Part shown: piece by piece, positions 40,706 through 51,604 of the stretch
Layout: each line of letters begins with the position of its first letter
How positions within the stretch are numbered: position 1 is the first letter of the stretch
Source of the DNA: Agrobacterium tumefaciens
GTDB taxonomy: Bacteria > Pseudomonadota > Alphaproteobacteria > Rhizobiales > Rhizobiaceae
Assembly: GCF_013337285.1 (NCBI RefSeq)
Contig: NZ_SUPW01000001.1
Span: forward strand, 124,001 to 188,000
Direction: 5' to 3'
DNA: 64,000 nucleotides
Notes under the pieces: model-generated
The model's input: the letters and a program-made list of their open reading frames with translations, nothing else
Database searches by the model: none
Told to the model about the DNA's origin: nothing
Position numbers and translations under genes: made by a program

Positions 40706-42990
40706 GCTGCTGCGCACCGGGAACGGAGGGTTCGCTGCAACTCGGCGAGACGGTCAATCCGCCGTCGTCAGAGGAACTGATGCTGGCGAGCCGCGATCTT
40801 GGGCAGGGGTTGCGCCAGACCGATCTCAGCGTGCCGGATGTTTATTGCGGCGCCTGCATCACAACCATCGAGACAGCGCTCGCCCGTCTCCGCCAAGTGG
40901 AGCGGGCGCGGGTGAACCTGTCGTCCAAACGTGTGGCGGTTGTCTGGAAGGAAGAGATCAATGGTGTCAGGACCGATCCCGCCGACATTGCCCGTACAAT
41001 CCTGTCGACGGGATACCGCACACATCTTTTCGCCAGCGGACAGGATGCCTCGGACGCGTTGCGCTCGCAGCTGATAAGGGCGGTGGCGCTGTGCGGATTT
41101 GCATCCGCCAATATCATGCTGCTGTCAGTGTCCGTCTGGTCCGGGGCCGATGCGGCGACGCGTGACATGTTCCACTGGATTTCGGCGATGATCGCCGCGC
41201 CGGCGCTGATTTATGGCGGCCGTTTCTTTTATCAATCGGCCTGGAATGCGCTGAAGCACGGCCGCACCAATATGGATGTGCCGATCGCGCTTGCCATCAC
41301 GCTCTCCTATGCCGTGTCGTTGTGGGAAACCATACACCATGGCGAACACGTCTGGTTCGATGCGACCGTGTCGCTGCTGTTTTTCCTGCTGATCGGCCGC
41401 ACACTGGATCACATCATGCGCGACAAGGCGCGCTCTGCCATTGCCGGGCTTGCGCGACTTTCACCGCGCGGAGCGACCGTCATCGGTGAGAACGGAACGC
41501 GTGAGTATCGCCAACTCGGTGACGTGCAGCCCGGTATGTCGATTGCGATTGCGCCAGGCGATCGGGTGGCGGTGGATGCTATGGTCATAAGTGGCAGCAG
41601 CGATCTCGACATGTCCATCGTCAATGGTGAAAGCGCGCCGCGCCGCGTTACGGCAGGCGACAGCTTGCAGGCCGGTACGCTCAACCTCACCGGTTCGCTC
41701 ACCGCACGTGTGACCGCCTCGGCCAAGGATTCCTTTCTGTCGGAAGTGATCGGATTGATGGAGGCGGCCGAAGGCGGGCGGGCGCGTTACCGCCGTATCG
41801 CCGACCGGGCCGCAAGCTATTATTCACCCGTCGTGCATCTTCTTGCGCTGGTGACATTTCTTGGCTGGGGCATTTTCGGCGGCGACTGGAAACAGGCGAT
41901 GCTGATCGCCATTGCGGTGCTGATCATCACCTGCCCCTGTGCGCTCGGCCTTGCCGTTCCCGTCGTGCAGGTAGTGGCGGCTGGAAGGCTCTTCCGGCAC
42001 GGCATCATGGTCAAGGAAGGCTCGGCCATGGAACGACTGGCCGAAATTGATACTGTGCTGTTCGACAAGACAGGCACGCTGACCGTTGGCAAGCCGAGAC
42101 TGGTCGAGACAGATGTGAAACCCGCCACCATGGCGATTGCGGCTGGGCTCGCTGCCCATTCGCGCCATCCTCTCTCGAAAGCCTTGCATGCCGCCTATAA
42201 TGGTGCCTTGCCGGCCTATGAAGTGGTACGGGAAATACCGGGGTCGGGTGTTGAGGCGGAGACAGAAGCCGGAACCTACCGGCTCGGCAATCGCCGTTTC
42301 GCGTGCCCCGATGAGGTGGGGATCGACAATGGCGATGCGCGGTCGGAAGTGGTGCTGTCACTTGATGGTCGGCATCTGGCGAGCTTCGGCTTCGAGGATA
42401 ATCCGCGCGCGGGTGCGGTTGCGGCTTTGCGTCATCTCTCAGTGCGGGGCCTTGTGCAGGAAATCGTCTCTGGTGACCGGGCTGCTGCCGTCAGCGCCAT
42501 GGCGCAGCGGCTGGGGATCGGCAACTGGCGTGCGGACCTGTCGCCGAAGGACAAGGCGGCGCGCTGCGCCGAGCTGGCTGCTGAGGGTCGGAGGGTGCTG
42601 ATGGTGGGAGACGGCATCAACGACGCGCCGGCGCTTGCCGCCGCGCATGTTTCCATGGCGCCCGCCACCGCCGCCGATATTGGCCGGCAGGCTGCCGATT
42701 TTGTGTTCATGCAGGAGGATCTTGATGCCGTGCCCTTTGCGATTGAGACATCGCGGCGGGCCGGAAAGCTTATCCGGCAGAACTTTGCCCTCGCCATAGG
42801 CTATAATCTCGTTGCCGTGCCGATCGCGATTGCCGGCTATGCCACGCCGATGATCGCGGCCATCGCCATGTCGACATCGTCGCTGATCGTCGTCGCCAAT
42901 GCCTTGCGTCTTGCCAGTGCGGCTGACACTGTCCGTCCTCAAAATGAAGCGAAGGCAGGATTTGCGGGCGAGGGGGCGCAACTGGCATGA
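40702..42990 (+). CDS. fixI: Copper-transporting P1B-type ATPase FixI (CcoI)
   Basis: This 762-residue P-type ATPase supplies copper for the cbb3 oxidase. A short cysteine start (MSCCAPG) and a heavy-metal-associated domain with CGAC at 49-52 precede about eight membrane helices. The transport motif CPC is in ITCPCALGLAVPV near residue 413, the phosphorylation site DKTGT near 455 and the hinge GDGIND near 635. CPC with the CcoI-like N-terminus fits copper export for oxidase assembly rather than detoxification. It overlaps fixH and fixS by 4 bp each. Confidence 0.94.
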   Translation: MSCCAPGTEGSLQLGETVNPPSSEELMLASRDLGQGLRQTDLSVPDVYCGACITTIETALARLRQVERARVNLSSKRVAVVWKEEINGVRTDPADIARTILSTGYRTHLFASGQDASDALRSQLIRAVALCGFASANIMLLSVSVWSGADAATRDMFHWISAMIAAPALIYGGRFFYQSAWNALKHGRTNMDVPIALAITLSYAVSLWETIHHGEHVWFDATVSLLFFLLIGRTLDHIMRDKARSAIAGLARLSPRGATVIGENGTREYRQLGDVQPGMSIAIAPGDRVAVDAMVISGSSDLDMSIVNGESAPRRVTAGDSLQAGTLNLTGSLTARVTASAKDSFLSEVIGLMEAAEGGRARYRRIADRAASYYSPVVHLLALVTFLGWGIFGGDWKQAMLIAIAVLIITCPCALGLAVPVVQVVAAGRLFRHGIMVKEGSAMERLAEIDTVLFDKTGTLTVGKPRLVETDVKPATMAIAAGLAAHSRHPLSKALHAAYNGALPAYEVVREIPGSGVEAETEAGTYRLGNRRFACPDEVGIDNGDARSEVVLSLDGRHLASFGFEDNPRAGAVAALRHLSVRGLVQEIVSGDRAAAVSAMAQRLGIGNWRADLSPKDKAARCAELAAEGRRVLMVGDGINDAPALAAAHVSMAPATAADIGRQAADFVFMQEDLDAVPFAIETSRRAGKLIRQNFALAIGYNLVAVPIAIAGYATPMIAAIAMSTSSLIVVANALRLASAADTVRPQNEAKAGFAGEGAQLA

Positions 42991-43145
42991 ACATGCTGAT
43001 CTATCTCATTCCGGTCGCATTGTTCCTCGGCGCGCTCGGGCTTTTCGCCTTTCTCTGGTCGGTTCGTTCAGGCCAATATGACGATATGGACGGGGCGGCC
43101 TGGCGGGCGATAGATGACGGCGACGATCATCCCCGGCCTTCTTAA
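42987..43145 (+). CDS. fixS: cbb3 oxidase maturation protein FixS (CcoS)
   Basis: This 52-residue protein has a single membrane helix (about residues 4-25) and an acidic tail with YDDMDGAAWRAI, the CcoS signature. It is needed to insert heme and copper into cbb3 oxidase. Its start overlaps the fixI stop by four bases (ATGA). It is the last gene of fixGHIS; about 160 bp of non-coding DNA separate it from gnd, with no clear terminator. Confidence 0.92.
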   Translation: MNMLIYLIPVALFLGALGLFAFLWSVRSGQYDDMDGAAWRAIDDGDDHPRPS

Positions 43146-43309
43146 ATGGGAAGCGCAAATGTCAGCCCTGGACCGGCCTCGACCTGTCGCAAATATGCAA
43201 AGCTGACTTGCGTCATCAAAATTTAATCGTTTCAGTCGCCCCTAGCCTTGCCGTTTGCCTATTACAGTGCCACAACACGACCACCTAAAAGCAAGATGGA
43301 GGCACATCC

Positions 43310-44740
43310 GTGGAACAGGCAGAAATCGGTTTGATCGGTCTCGGCGTCATGGGCTCGAACCTGGCGTTGAACATCGCGGAAAAGGGCAACAAGATTGCCG
43401 TATTCAACCGAACCCCGGAAGTTACACGAAAATTCTACGCCGATGCGGGCGAACTGCAGGGCCAGATCATTCCCTGCGAAACCATCGAGGAATTCGTCGC
43501 CGCCATTCGTCCTCCGCGCCCGATCATCATCATGATCAAGGCCGGCGATCCGGTCGACCAGCAGATGGAAATCCTGAAACCCCATCTCGCCAATGGCGAC
43601 ATCATGATCGACGCCGGTAATGCCAATTTCCGCGATACGATCCGCCGTTTTGACAATCTGAAGGATAGCGGCCTGACCTTTATTGGCATGGGCGTTTCCG
43701 GCGGTGAAGAAGGTGCGCGTCACGGACCGTCGATCATGGTCGGCGGCACCGAGGATAGCTGGAAGCGCGTCGAGAAGGTGCTGACCTCCATTTCCGCCAA
43801 GTATAATGACGATCCGTGCGTGGCATGGCTCGGCAATGACGGCGCCGGCCACTTCGTCAAGACCATCCATAACGGCATCGAATATGCCGACATGCAGATG
43901 ATCGCCGAAATCTACGGCATCCTGCGTGATGGCCTTGGCATGAGCGCTGCCGAGATCGCCGATGTGTTCGCCGAATGGAACAAGGGCCGCCTCAATTCCT
44001 ACCTGATCGAAATCACCGAGAAGGTTCTGCGCGCCGCCGATCCGATCACCGGCAAGCCGATGGTCGATCTGATCCTCGACAAGGCCGGCCAGAAGGGTAC
44101 TGGCAAGTGGTCGGTCATCGAGGCGCAGAACATGGGCGTTGCCGCAACCGCGATCGAGGCTGCCGTTGCTGCGCGCATCCTGTCCTCGCAGAAGGACGAG
44201 CGTGAAGCTGCCGAAAAGATCTTCGGCCTGCCGACCCTCGCAGCGACACCGGCTGACAAAAAGGCCTTCATCGCCGATCTGGAAAGCGCGCTGCTGGCCG
44301 CCAAGGTCGGCGCTTATGCGCAGGGCTTCGCTATCATGTCGGCGGCTTCCAAGGAGTTCAACTGGAACCTGCCGATGCCGACCATCGCCCGCATCTGGCG
44401 CGCCGGTTGCATCATCCGCTCGGAATTCCTCGATGAGATCACCTCGGCCTTCACGAAGGACCCGCATGTGGCCAACCTCATCGTGACGCCTGCCTTCTCC
44501 GGCATCGTCAAGGATACCGACGCACCGCTGCGCCGCGTGGTTTCCTACGCGGTCCTGTCGGGCCTGCCGGTTTCGGCGCTGGCTTCGGCACTCGGTTATT
44601 TCGATGCCTATCGCCGTGGCCGCGGCAGCGCCAACCTCATTCAGGCGCAGCGCGACTTCTTCGGCGCGCATGGTTTTGAACGCACCGATGGTGTCGACAA
44701 GCCGCACGGCCCATGGGGTAGCGGCGCCGACAGTTTCTGA
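43310..44740 (+). CDS. gnd: 6-phosphogluconate dehydrogenase, decarboxylating
   Basis: This 476-residue cytoplasmic enzyme converts 6-phosphogluconate to ribulose-5-phosphate and CO2 with NADP+. The coenzyme motif GLIGLGVMGSNLALN is at residues 6-20, the substrate-binding GVSGGEEGARHGPS near 126-139, and the catalytic lysine and glutamate are in FVKTIHNGIEYADMQ near 180-195. Length is standard. The start is a GTG with GGAGG seven bases upstream. It is monocistronic with its own terminator. Confidence 0.95.
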   Translation: MEQAEIGLIGLGVMGSNLALNIAEKGNKIAVFNRTPEVTRKFYADAGELQGQIIPCETIEEFVAAIRPPRPIIIMIKAGDPVDQQMEILKPHLANGDIMIDAGNANFRDTIRRFDNLKDSGLTFIGMGVSGGEEGARHGPSIMVGGTEDSWKRVEKVLTSISAKYNDDPCVAWLGNDGAGHFVKTIHNGIEYADMQMIAEIYGILRDGLGMSAAEIADVFAEWNKGRLNSYLIEITEKVLRAADPITGKPMVDLILDKAGQKGTGKWSVIEAQNMGVAATAIEAAVAARILSSQKDEREAAEKIFGLPTLAATPADKKAFIADLESALLAAKVGAYAQGFAIMSAASKEFNWNLPMPTIARIWRAGCIIRSEFLDEITSAFTKDPHVANLIVTPAFSGIVKDTDAPLRRVVSYAVLSGLPVSALASALGYFDAYRRGRGSANLIQAQRDFFGAHGFERTDGVDKPHGPWGSGADSF

Positions 44741-44763
44741 TCGGCTGAGACGATAAACGACAA

Positions 44764-44789
44764 AAGGCCCGCGCAAGCGGGCCTTTTTT
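44764..44789 (+). terminator. Terminator of gnd
   Basis: AAGGCCCGC-GCAA-GCGGGCCTT followed by a T-run, 24 bp past the gnd stop. Confidence 0.92.
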
Positions 44790-44809
44790 ATTCCATCCGG
44801 TGCCTTGGA

Positions 44810-45136
44810 TCAGCGGGCGGCGGCGAGGCCGACGATGAGGCCGCTCACAGCGTTGATAAGCAGGAACTGGTTGTCGACGCGTACCCAGCGCTGGTCACGG
44901 CGCGGCTCGGCAAGACGGTAACGGCGATAATCACGGCGATCCACCATTTGACGGGGCTCACGGGCCGAGAGGCGCTGGCCGCGATCCCAGCGGTGCTTCT
45001 TGACGATGACTTTCTTGGTGGTGATCTGACGCTCGACGGTGACGCCGCGGTGGCGATCGTCGTGGCGGCTTTGGGCCTGAGCCATCGGAGCTGCAAGAAC
45101 GGTGGCTGCCAGAAGAATGGTGACGAACTTTTTCAT
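44810..45136 (-). CDS. RcnB-like periplasmic protein
   Basis: This 108-residue exported protein has a cleavable signal peptide (residues 1-21, cut after AQA). The mature part is very basic (VKKHRWDRGQRLSAREPRQM, DYRRYRLAEPRRDQRWVRV) and matches the RcnB family, linked in E. coli to nickel and cobalt homeostasis. It ends with a hydrophobic stretch LLINAVSGLIVGLAAAR. GAGGAAAC precedes the ATG. It converges with gnd and stands alone. A metal role here is inference. Confidence 0.78.
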   Translation of the reverse strand: MKKFVTILLAATVLAAPMAQAQSRHDDRHRGVTVERQITTKKVIVKKHRWDRGQRLSAREPRQMVDRRDYRRYRLAEPRRDQRWVRVDNQFLLINAVSGLIVGLAAAR

Positions 45137-45292
45137 GGAAGTTTCCTCTCGGGTTTCGATGAGGAGAACTTACGAATAAACGAATGAACGGAAACTGAAT
45201 TTAAAATTACATTTATGTAATGGTTGTTAATGGTTAGGAGCGTGAGTTAATCTTTTATTTTGAGTTTTTTGGCCCGATTTTCGGAGCGTGCA

Positions 45293-45317
45293 GGCCGCCC
45301 GGGGGAACCGGGCGGCC
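45293..45317 (-). terminator. Hairpin after the aldo/keto reductase gene
   Basis: A 10-bp stem GGCCGCCCGG / CCGGGCGGCC with a 5-base loop lies 9 bp past the stop codon. It is very stable but has no U-tract on this strand. Confidence 0.5.
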
Positions 45318-45326
45318 GTTTCCGTA

Positions 45327-46358
45327 TCAGACCCGTTCGGCGGATTTTGCCCAGAGGTTGATATCCGCATCCCTGGCGTAACGATCGATTTCCGCCAGCT
45401 CCTCGGTGGAGAACTCGGCATTGTCGAGCGCCTTCACGCAATCCTCGACCTGTTCGACACGGCTTGCGCCGATCAGCGCCGAGGTGATGCGGCCGCCGCG
45501 CAGAACCCAGGCAATCGCCATCTGCGCCAGCGTCTGGCCGCGGCGTTCGGCAATGCTGTTGAGCGCGCGGATGTTTTCGACATTGCGTTCGTTGAGGAAG
45601 GCCGGGTTCAGCGACTTGCTCTGCGATGCGCGGCTGCCATCCGGCACGCCGCCCAGATATTTCGTCGTCAGCATGCCCTGCGCCAGCGGCGAGAAGACGA
45701 TGGAGCCGATTCCCAGCTCTTCCAGCGTATCGACGAGACCGTCTTCCTCGATCCAGCGGTTGATCATCGAATAGCTCGGCTGATGGATGATGCAGGGCGT
45801 GCCGAGGTCCTTGAGGATGGCGGCGGCCTCACGGGTGCGCTTCGAATTATAGGAGGAAATGCCGACATAAAGCGCCTTGCCCGAGCGTACGATCTGGTCC
45901 AGCGCGCCGCAGGTTTCCTCAAGCGGTGTGTTGGGGTCGAAACGGTGGGAATAGAAAATATCGACGTAGTCCAGCCCCATGCGCTTCAGGCTCTGGTCGC
46001 AGGAGGAGATCAGATATTTGCGGCTGCCCCATTCGCCATAGGGGCCGGGCCACATGTTGTAACCGGCCTTGGAGGAGATGATCATCTCGTCGCGATAGCC
46101 GGCAAAATCGGTCCTCAGGATTTCACCGAAGGCGGTTTCGGCGCTGCCGGGCGGCGGGCCGTAATTATTGGCGAGATCGAAATGGGTGATGCCGAGATCG
46201 AAGGCACGGCGGCAGATGGCCTGTTTCGTCTGGTGCGGCGTGTCGTTGCCGAAATTGTGCCAGAGCCCCAGCGAAATCGCCGGCAGTTTCAGGCCGGTCT
46301 TGCCGCAATGATTGTATTTCATGGATGCGTATCGGTTTTCGGCCGGTTGCCAAACCAT
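45327..46358 (-). CDS. Aldo/keto reductase, YghZ/MgrA type
   Basis: This 343-residue NADPH-dependent oxidoreductase is close in pattern to E. coli YghZ (L-glyceraldehyde-3-phosphate reductase). The catalytic tetrad Asp-Tyr-Lys-His appears in FDLANNYGPPPGSAE (D, Y), in IISSKAGY (K) and in DIFYSHRFD (H). The C-terminal coenzyme site ALIGASRVEQVEDCVKAL is present. The start is MVWQPAENRY, which aligns with YghZ, with AGGA upstream. It lies 104 bp downstream of the beta-mannosidase gene on the same strand and probably shares its promoter and LacI control. Confidence 0.85.
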   Translation of the reverse strand: MVWQPAENRYASMKYNHCGKTGLKLPAISLGLWHNFGNDTPHQTKQAICRRAFDLGITHFDLANNYGPPPGSAETAFGEILRTDFAGYRDEMIISSKAGYNMWPGPYGEWGSRKYLISSCDQSLKRMGLDYVDIFYSHRFDPNTPLEETCGALDQIVRSGKALYVGISSYNSKRTREAAAILKDLGTPCIIHQPSYSMINRWIEEDGLVDTLEELGIGSIVFSPLAQGMLTTKYLGGVPDGSRASQSKSLNPAFLNERNVENIRALNSIAERRGQTLAQMAIAWVLRGGRITSALIGASRVEQVEDCVKALDNAEFSTEELAEIDRYARDADINLWAKSAERV

Positions 46359-46461
46359 GGGTCTTCCTCCACTTGCTGATGACTGGCTGCCGGAGAACCC
46401 GGCAACCCTTTGAACCGATGAAGACAGGCGCGGGCGCACCTGTAATTCCCGAGAGGGATGG

Positions 46462-48945
46462 TTATGCCTTTCGCCGCATGGTTTCAATGCCGGGATTGGG
46501 CGATGATTGGCAGGTATGAAGATCGAAGATGCGGAAATGCGGCTGGGGGCCGTCCGCCTTCGGTGTGAAGATGATGCGACGCGTTTCGCCGGCGGAAAGA
46601 TCGAAGAGGTTGTCGGAGTACCTTCCCGGCTGGTCTGCCTCCAGCATGACGAAGAGGGCGAGACCGGCAGCGGCGACATCGATTTCAAACTGGCCGTTTT
46701 TCAACGGGCCAACGGAAAGTTCCAACCCGGCGGGCTGAAGCTCCAGCGCCTTGTAGGTGTCGCGAACATGATGGCCTTCGCCGGTCATGCCGTTGGAGGC
46801 AATGAAGCTCCATGCGAGGATGGCGCCATCCGGCAGGCTGTCCATGTCGATTTCAGTCAGCGTCGCGGCCTTATCCGTCGCGCATGTGCCGTTGGCGGAT
46901 TTCAGCGGCACGCGGTTGCCGTCCATGGTCAGCGCGACGATGTTCATGTCGATCTCGACGTCTTCCGCCGTGTCGTTGACCATGGAAAAGCTCACCTGTC
47001 GTCCATCCCTGGAGGGAATGGCCGAGACCGTGACCGGCTGGAAAAAGCGGCGAGCAGCGTAATGCAGCGCCTTCCAGCCGCCGCCATAATCGAGGCTCGA
47101 CCATGAGGCGACCGGCCAGGTATCGTTGAGCTGCCAATAAAGCGTGCCCATGCAATGGGGCTTTAGCGAGCGCCAGTAGTCGACAGCCGTGCGGATGGCC
47201 AGCGCCTGCTGGACCTGGCTCAGATAGACGAAGTTCTCGAAATCCCTGGGGAAGCGGAAATAACGGAACATGGTGCCGGCGATCCGTTCATTGCCGCCGA
47301 CATTCTTCTGGTGCAGCTCGATGACCGGGGAAGCGATGTTCATGTCTTTGTCTTCGGCATAGGTGCGGATGACGGGCATGGATGTATAGGACTGGAAACC
47401 GAATTCGGAGCAGAAACGCGGTTTGACCGACCGGTAATTGTCGAACGACTTGTTCTCGTGCCAGACGGACCAGTAATGCATGTCGCCGGAGCCATCCGCG
47501 TGCCAGGCATCGCCATAATCGAGATAACCCGATGCAGGGCTCGAGGGCCACCAGAGCGCTTCGGGGGCGGCTTTTTTCAGGGCTCTTTCGATCGTGCGGT
47601 TCAGGCGGTCGTAGGCGACGAGATAACGGTCGCGATTGTTGCGGGATTCATCGAACCAGGTCAGCGCCCCCACCAGCTCATTATCGCCGCACCAGAGCGC
47701 GATGGAGGCATGCGAGGACAGGCGTTTCACCTGATAATCGACCTCGTGTTCGACATTGTCCAGAAAGTCTTCGCTGCAGGGATAAAGATTGCAGGCGAAC
47801 ATGAAATCCTGCCAGACCAGCAGGCCAAGGCGGTCGCAGAGATCGTAGAACCAGTCTTCCTCATAAAATCCGCCGCCCCAGACGCGGATCATGTTCATGT
47901 TGGCCTCGACGGCGGAGCAGAGGAGGTCTTCGGTCTTTTCCCGGCTGGTCAGCGAATAAAGCGCATCTGATGGAATCCAGTTGGCGCCGCGGCAGAAGAT
48001 TTCCCGGCCATTGATGCGGAAGGCGAAGCGGCTGCCGGCCTCATCCTTGTCCGTCAGCAGTTCGATGGTCCTGAAGCCGATCTGACGGGTGACGGTTTCG
48101 TCGGGCAATTCTACCGCGAGCGTATAGAGCGTCTGTTCGCCGCTGCCCGCTGGCCACCATAGCGCGGGGTTCTCCACGAAGAAGACGTGGCGCACCACCG
48201 TCTCGCCTGCGCCAACACCGCAATCGAGCCGCAGCCTTTCATCATTGAGGGAAAGGTAGACCGGCAGGCTTGCCGGGCCTTCGGCAAACAGCGTGACGGC
48301 CACATGCAGCTCGACGCCGCCTTCGACATGGTGCTGCGAGGTGACGACATGCTCGATGCGGGCCGTATCGAGGCGCTTCAGCAGGATTTTGCCGTAAAGG
48401 CCGAGCGGCGCAATGGCGATGTTCCAGTCCCAGCCGAAATGGCATTGCGGCTTGCGCAGCATGTTGCCATTGGCGATCGGCGAATTGCCCGGGTGATAGG
48501 GAATATAAAAGGGCTGCCGCGCCTGTCGCTCTGCGCCGGCCACGATGTTGGAATGGAAATGGATGCGGATGGTGTTCTCGCCTGGCCGCACGGCGCGCGA
48601 AATATCGGGGCGGTAACGGCGGAAACAATTGTCGGCGCTCAGGACCGGGATATCGTTGACGAAGATGATCGCGACGGTGTCGAGATAATCGATATCGAGA
48701 TACCAGCTGGCATCGGCCTCATCGAGGATGAATGTGCGCTCAATGATCCAGTCCCGCTGCGCCACCCATTGCACCGCGTTTTCATTGGCGCCGTGATAGG
48801 GGTCGGGAATGATGCCGGCGTTTTTGAGCGCGGTATGAATATCGCCTGGAACGGAAAGCTCGGTGGCATGATCTCCGTCCACCGATGTGAGGCGCCAGAG
48901 CCCGGCCAGATCGATGGTGGTTTCGGGCGTGGAGGAAGAGATCAT
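46462..48945 (-). CDS. Glycoside hydrolase family 2, beta-mannosidase
   Basis: This 827-residue enzyme is a GH2 beta-mannosidase, hydrolysing terminal beta-mannose. Domains run from an N-terminal jelly roll (about 15-190, with PGDIHTALKNAG and HFGWDWN typical of mannosidases) through an immunoglobulin-like domain to the TIM barrel. The acid/base glutamate is in WCGDNELVG and the nucleophile in FCSEFGFQSY. There is no signal peptide, so it acts on imported oligosaccharides. The start is the MISSS ATG with AGGG upstream; another ATG five codons earlier has no ribosome binding site. It is divergent from a LacI regulator. Confidence 0.88.
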   Translation of the reverse strand: MISSSTPETTIDLAGLWRLTSVDGDHATELSVPGDIHTALKNAGIIPDPYHGANENAVQWVAQRDWIIERTFILDEADASWYLDIDYLDTVAIIFVNDIPVLSADNCFRRYRPDISRAVRPGENTIRIHFHSNIVAGAERQARQPFYIPYHPGNSPIANGNMLRKPQCHFGWDWNIAIAPLGLYGKILLKRLDTARIEHVVTSQHHVEGGVELHVAVTLFAEGPASLPVYLSLNDERLRLDCGVGAGETVVRHVFFVENPALWWPAGSGEQTLYTLAVELPDETVTRQIGFRTIELLTDKDEAGSRFAFRINGREIFCRGANWIPSDALYSLTSREKTEDLLCSAVEANMNMIRVWGGGFYEEDWFYDLCDRLGLLVWQDFMFACNLYPCSEDFLDNVEHEVDYQVKRLSSHASIALWCGDNELVGALTWFDESRNNRDRYLVAYDRLNRTIERALKKAAPEALWWPSSPASGYLDYGDAWHADGSGDMHYWSVWHENKSFDNYRSVKPRFCSEFGFQSYTSMPVIRTYAEDKDMNIASPVIELHQKNVGGNERIAGTMFRYFRFPRDFENFVYLSQVQQALAIRTAVDYWRSLKPHCMGTLYWQLNDTWPVASWSSLDYGGGWKALHYAARRFFQPVTVSAIPSRDGRQVSFSMVNDTAEDVEIDMNIVALTMDGNRVPLKSANGTCATDKAATLTEIDMDSLPDGAILAWSFIASNGMTGEGHHVRDTYKALELQPAGLELSVGPLKNGQFEIDVAAAGLALFVMLEADQPGRYSDNLFDLSAGETRRIIFTPKADGPQPHFRIFDLHTCQSSPNPGIETMRRKA

Positions 48946-50501
<1,556 letters not shown>

Positions 50502-50522
50502 GGAGCCCGGCGCCGTTCCGGA

Positions 50523-51500
50523 TCAGGACAGGCAATCCTTCAGCGAGCCGGCAATGCCGCGCATCAGCTTGAAATAGAGGTCTGGACCGGGCTCCAGCGT
50601 TGCCGCTTCCGGATCGAGCGTCGCAGACTTCGCCGCCGTGCCTTCAGTGATGACCGAGATCAGTTTCGGCTCGAATTGCGGTTCGGCGAAAACGCAGGTT
50701 GCGCCCAGTTGACGAACCTTCTCCTGCATCTGTTTGACGCGATCTGCGCCGGGCAGGGTCTCGGGGCTGACGGTGATCGACCCCGCCGTCTTCACGCCAT
50801 AACGATGCTCGAAATACTGATAGGCATCGTGAAAGACGATGAACGGCTTGTCCTTGATTGGCTTGACCGTTTCAGCCAGTTCCGTGTCGAGTGCATCCAG
50901 ATCGTCGATCAGCTTTTTGGTGTTTGCCTGATAGGTTGCGGCATTGCCGGCATCGGCCGCAATCAGCGCGGTTTCGATCGTCTGGGCCATCGCCTTGGCG
51001 TTGGCCGGATCGAGCCAGAGATGAGTATCATAGGCGCCGTGCTCATGGTCGTGGTCGCCGTGGTCATGGCCATGGTCGTGGGCCGCCTCGCCATCCGCAT
51101 GGTCCTCGTGGCCTTCTTCGCCATGGTCGTGTGCCTCGAAGGGGCCGCCTTCACGGAAAGGCAGCTTTTCCAGACCCTTGGCATCTTCCAGCTCCACCAC
51201 CGCCGCCTTGCTGGCCAGTGCCTCCAGCGGCTTTTCCAGGAAAGCTTCCAACCCCGGCCCGACCCAGAACACCAGATCGGCCTTTTCCAGCCTGCGAGCA
51301 TTGGAGGGCCGCAGATTATAGGTATGCGGCGAGGCAGCACCTTCGACGATAAGCTGCGGTTCACCCACGCCGCGCATGATGGCCGCGACGAGGGAGTGGA
51401 CGGGCTTGATCGAGACCACGACATCCGGCGCAGCCGTAGCACCGGAGGCGGCGGCCGTTATTGCCCCCGACGCCATGAGCGGGATCAGGATCGATTTCAT
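50523..51500 (-). CDS. znuA: Zinc ABC transporter, periplasmic binding protein ZnuA
   Basis: This 325-residue periplasmic zinc-binding protein has a signal peptide (residues 1-24, cleaved after ATA). Conserved zinc histidines lie in KPVHSLVAAIM, ASPHTYNLRPS and HDAYQYFEHRYG. A long histidine- and acid-rich loop (about 120-160, HDHGHDHGDHDHEHG) is typical of ZnuA and is thought to capture zinc. The start is the ATG with GGAG eight bases upstream; a GTG three codons earlier overlaps that site. It is divergent from znuCB-zur and shares the Zur-regulated region. Confidence 0.95.
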   Translation of the reverse strand: MKSILIPLMASGAITAAASGATAAPDVVVSIKPVHSLVAAIMRGVGEPQLIVEGAASPHTYNLRPSNARRLEKADLVFWVGPGLEAFLEKPLEALASKAAVVELEDAKGLEKLPFREGGPFEAHDHGEEGHEDHADGEAAHDHGHDHGDHDHEHGAYDTHLWLDPANAKAMAQTIETALIAADAGNAATYQANTKKLIDDLDALDTELAETVKPIKDKPFIVFHDAYQYFEHRYGVKTAGSITVSPETLPGADRVKQMQEKVRQLGATCVFAEPQFEPKLISVITEGTAAKSATLDPEAATLEPGPDLYFKLMRGIAGSLKDCLS

Positions 51501-51527
51501 GAAATGCACTCCACTTGAAGAAGTATA

Positions 51528-51543
51528 GTTATGTTATTACATT
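51528..51543. promoter_or_regulatory. Putative Zur box, znuA-proximal
   Basis: GTTATGTTATTACATT contains the alternating TGTTAT/ATAACA-like pattern of alphaproteobacterial Zur sites and sits 28 bp upstream of znuA. The match is approximate and by eye. Confidence 0.5.
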
Positions 51544-51546
51544 TAT

Positions 51547-51571
51547 TGCGTAACTCTATAACGTATGCAAT
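51547..51571. promoter_or_regulatory. Putative second Zur box, znuC-proximal
   Basis: An imperfect palindrome with TTGC/GCAA ends and an inner TAACTCTATAACGTA core lies 34 bp upstream of znuC. Two nearby sites would fit separate control of znuA and znuCB-zur. Confidence 0.4.
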
Positions 51572-51604
51572 AGCGGTAGGCAACATCGCCGAACGGACAA
51601 TCCC

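Noticed and set aside
43262-44776. 504-codon open frame antisense to gnd
   Set aside because: It even covers the gnd terminator; gnd is certain, so this is a shadow.
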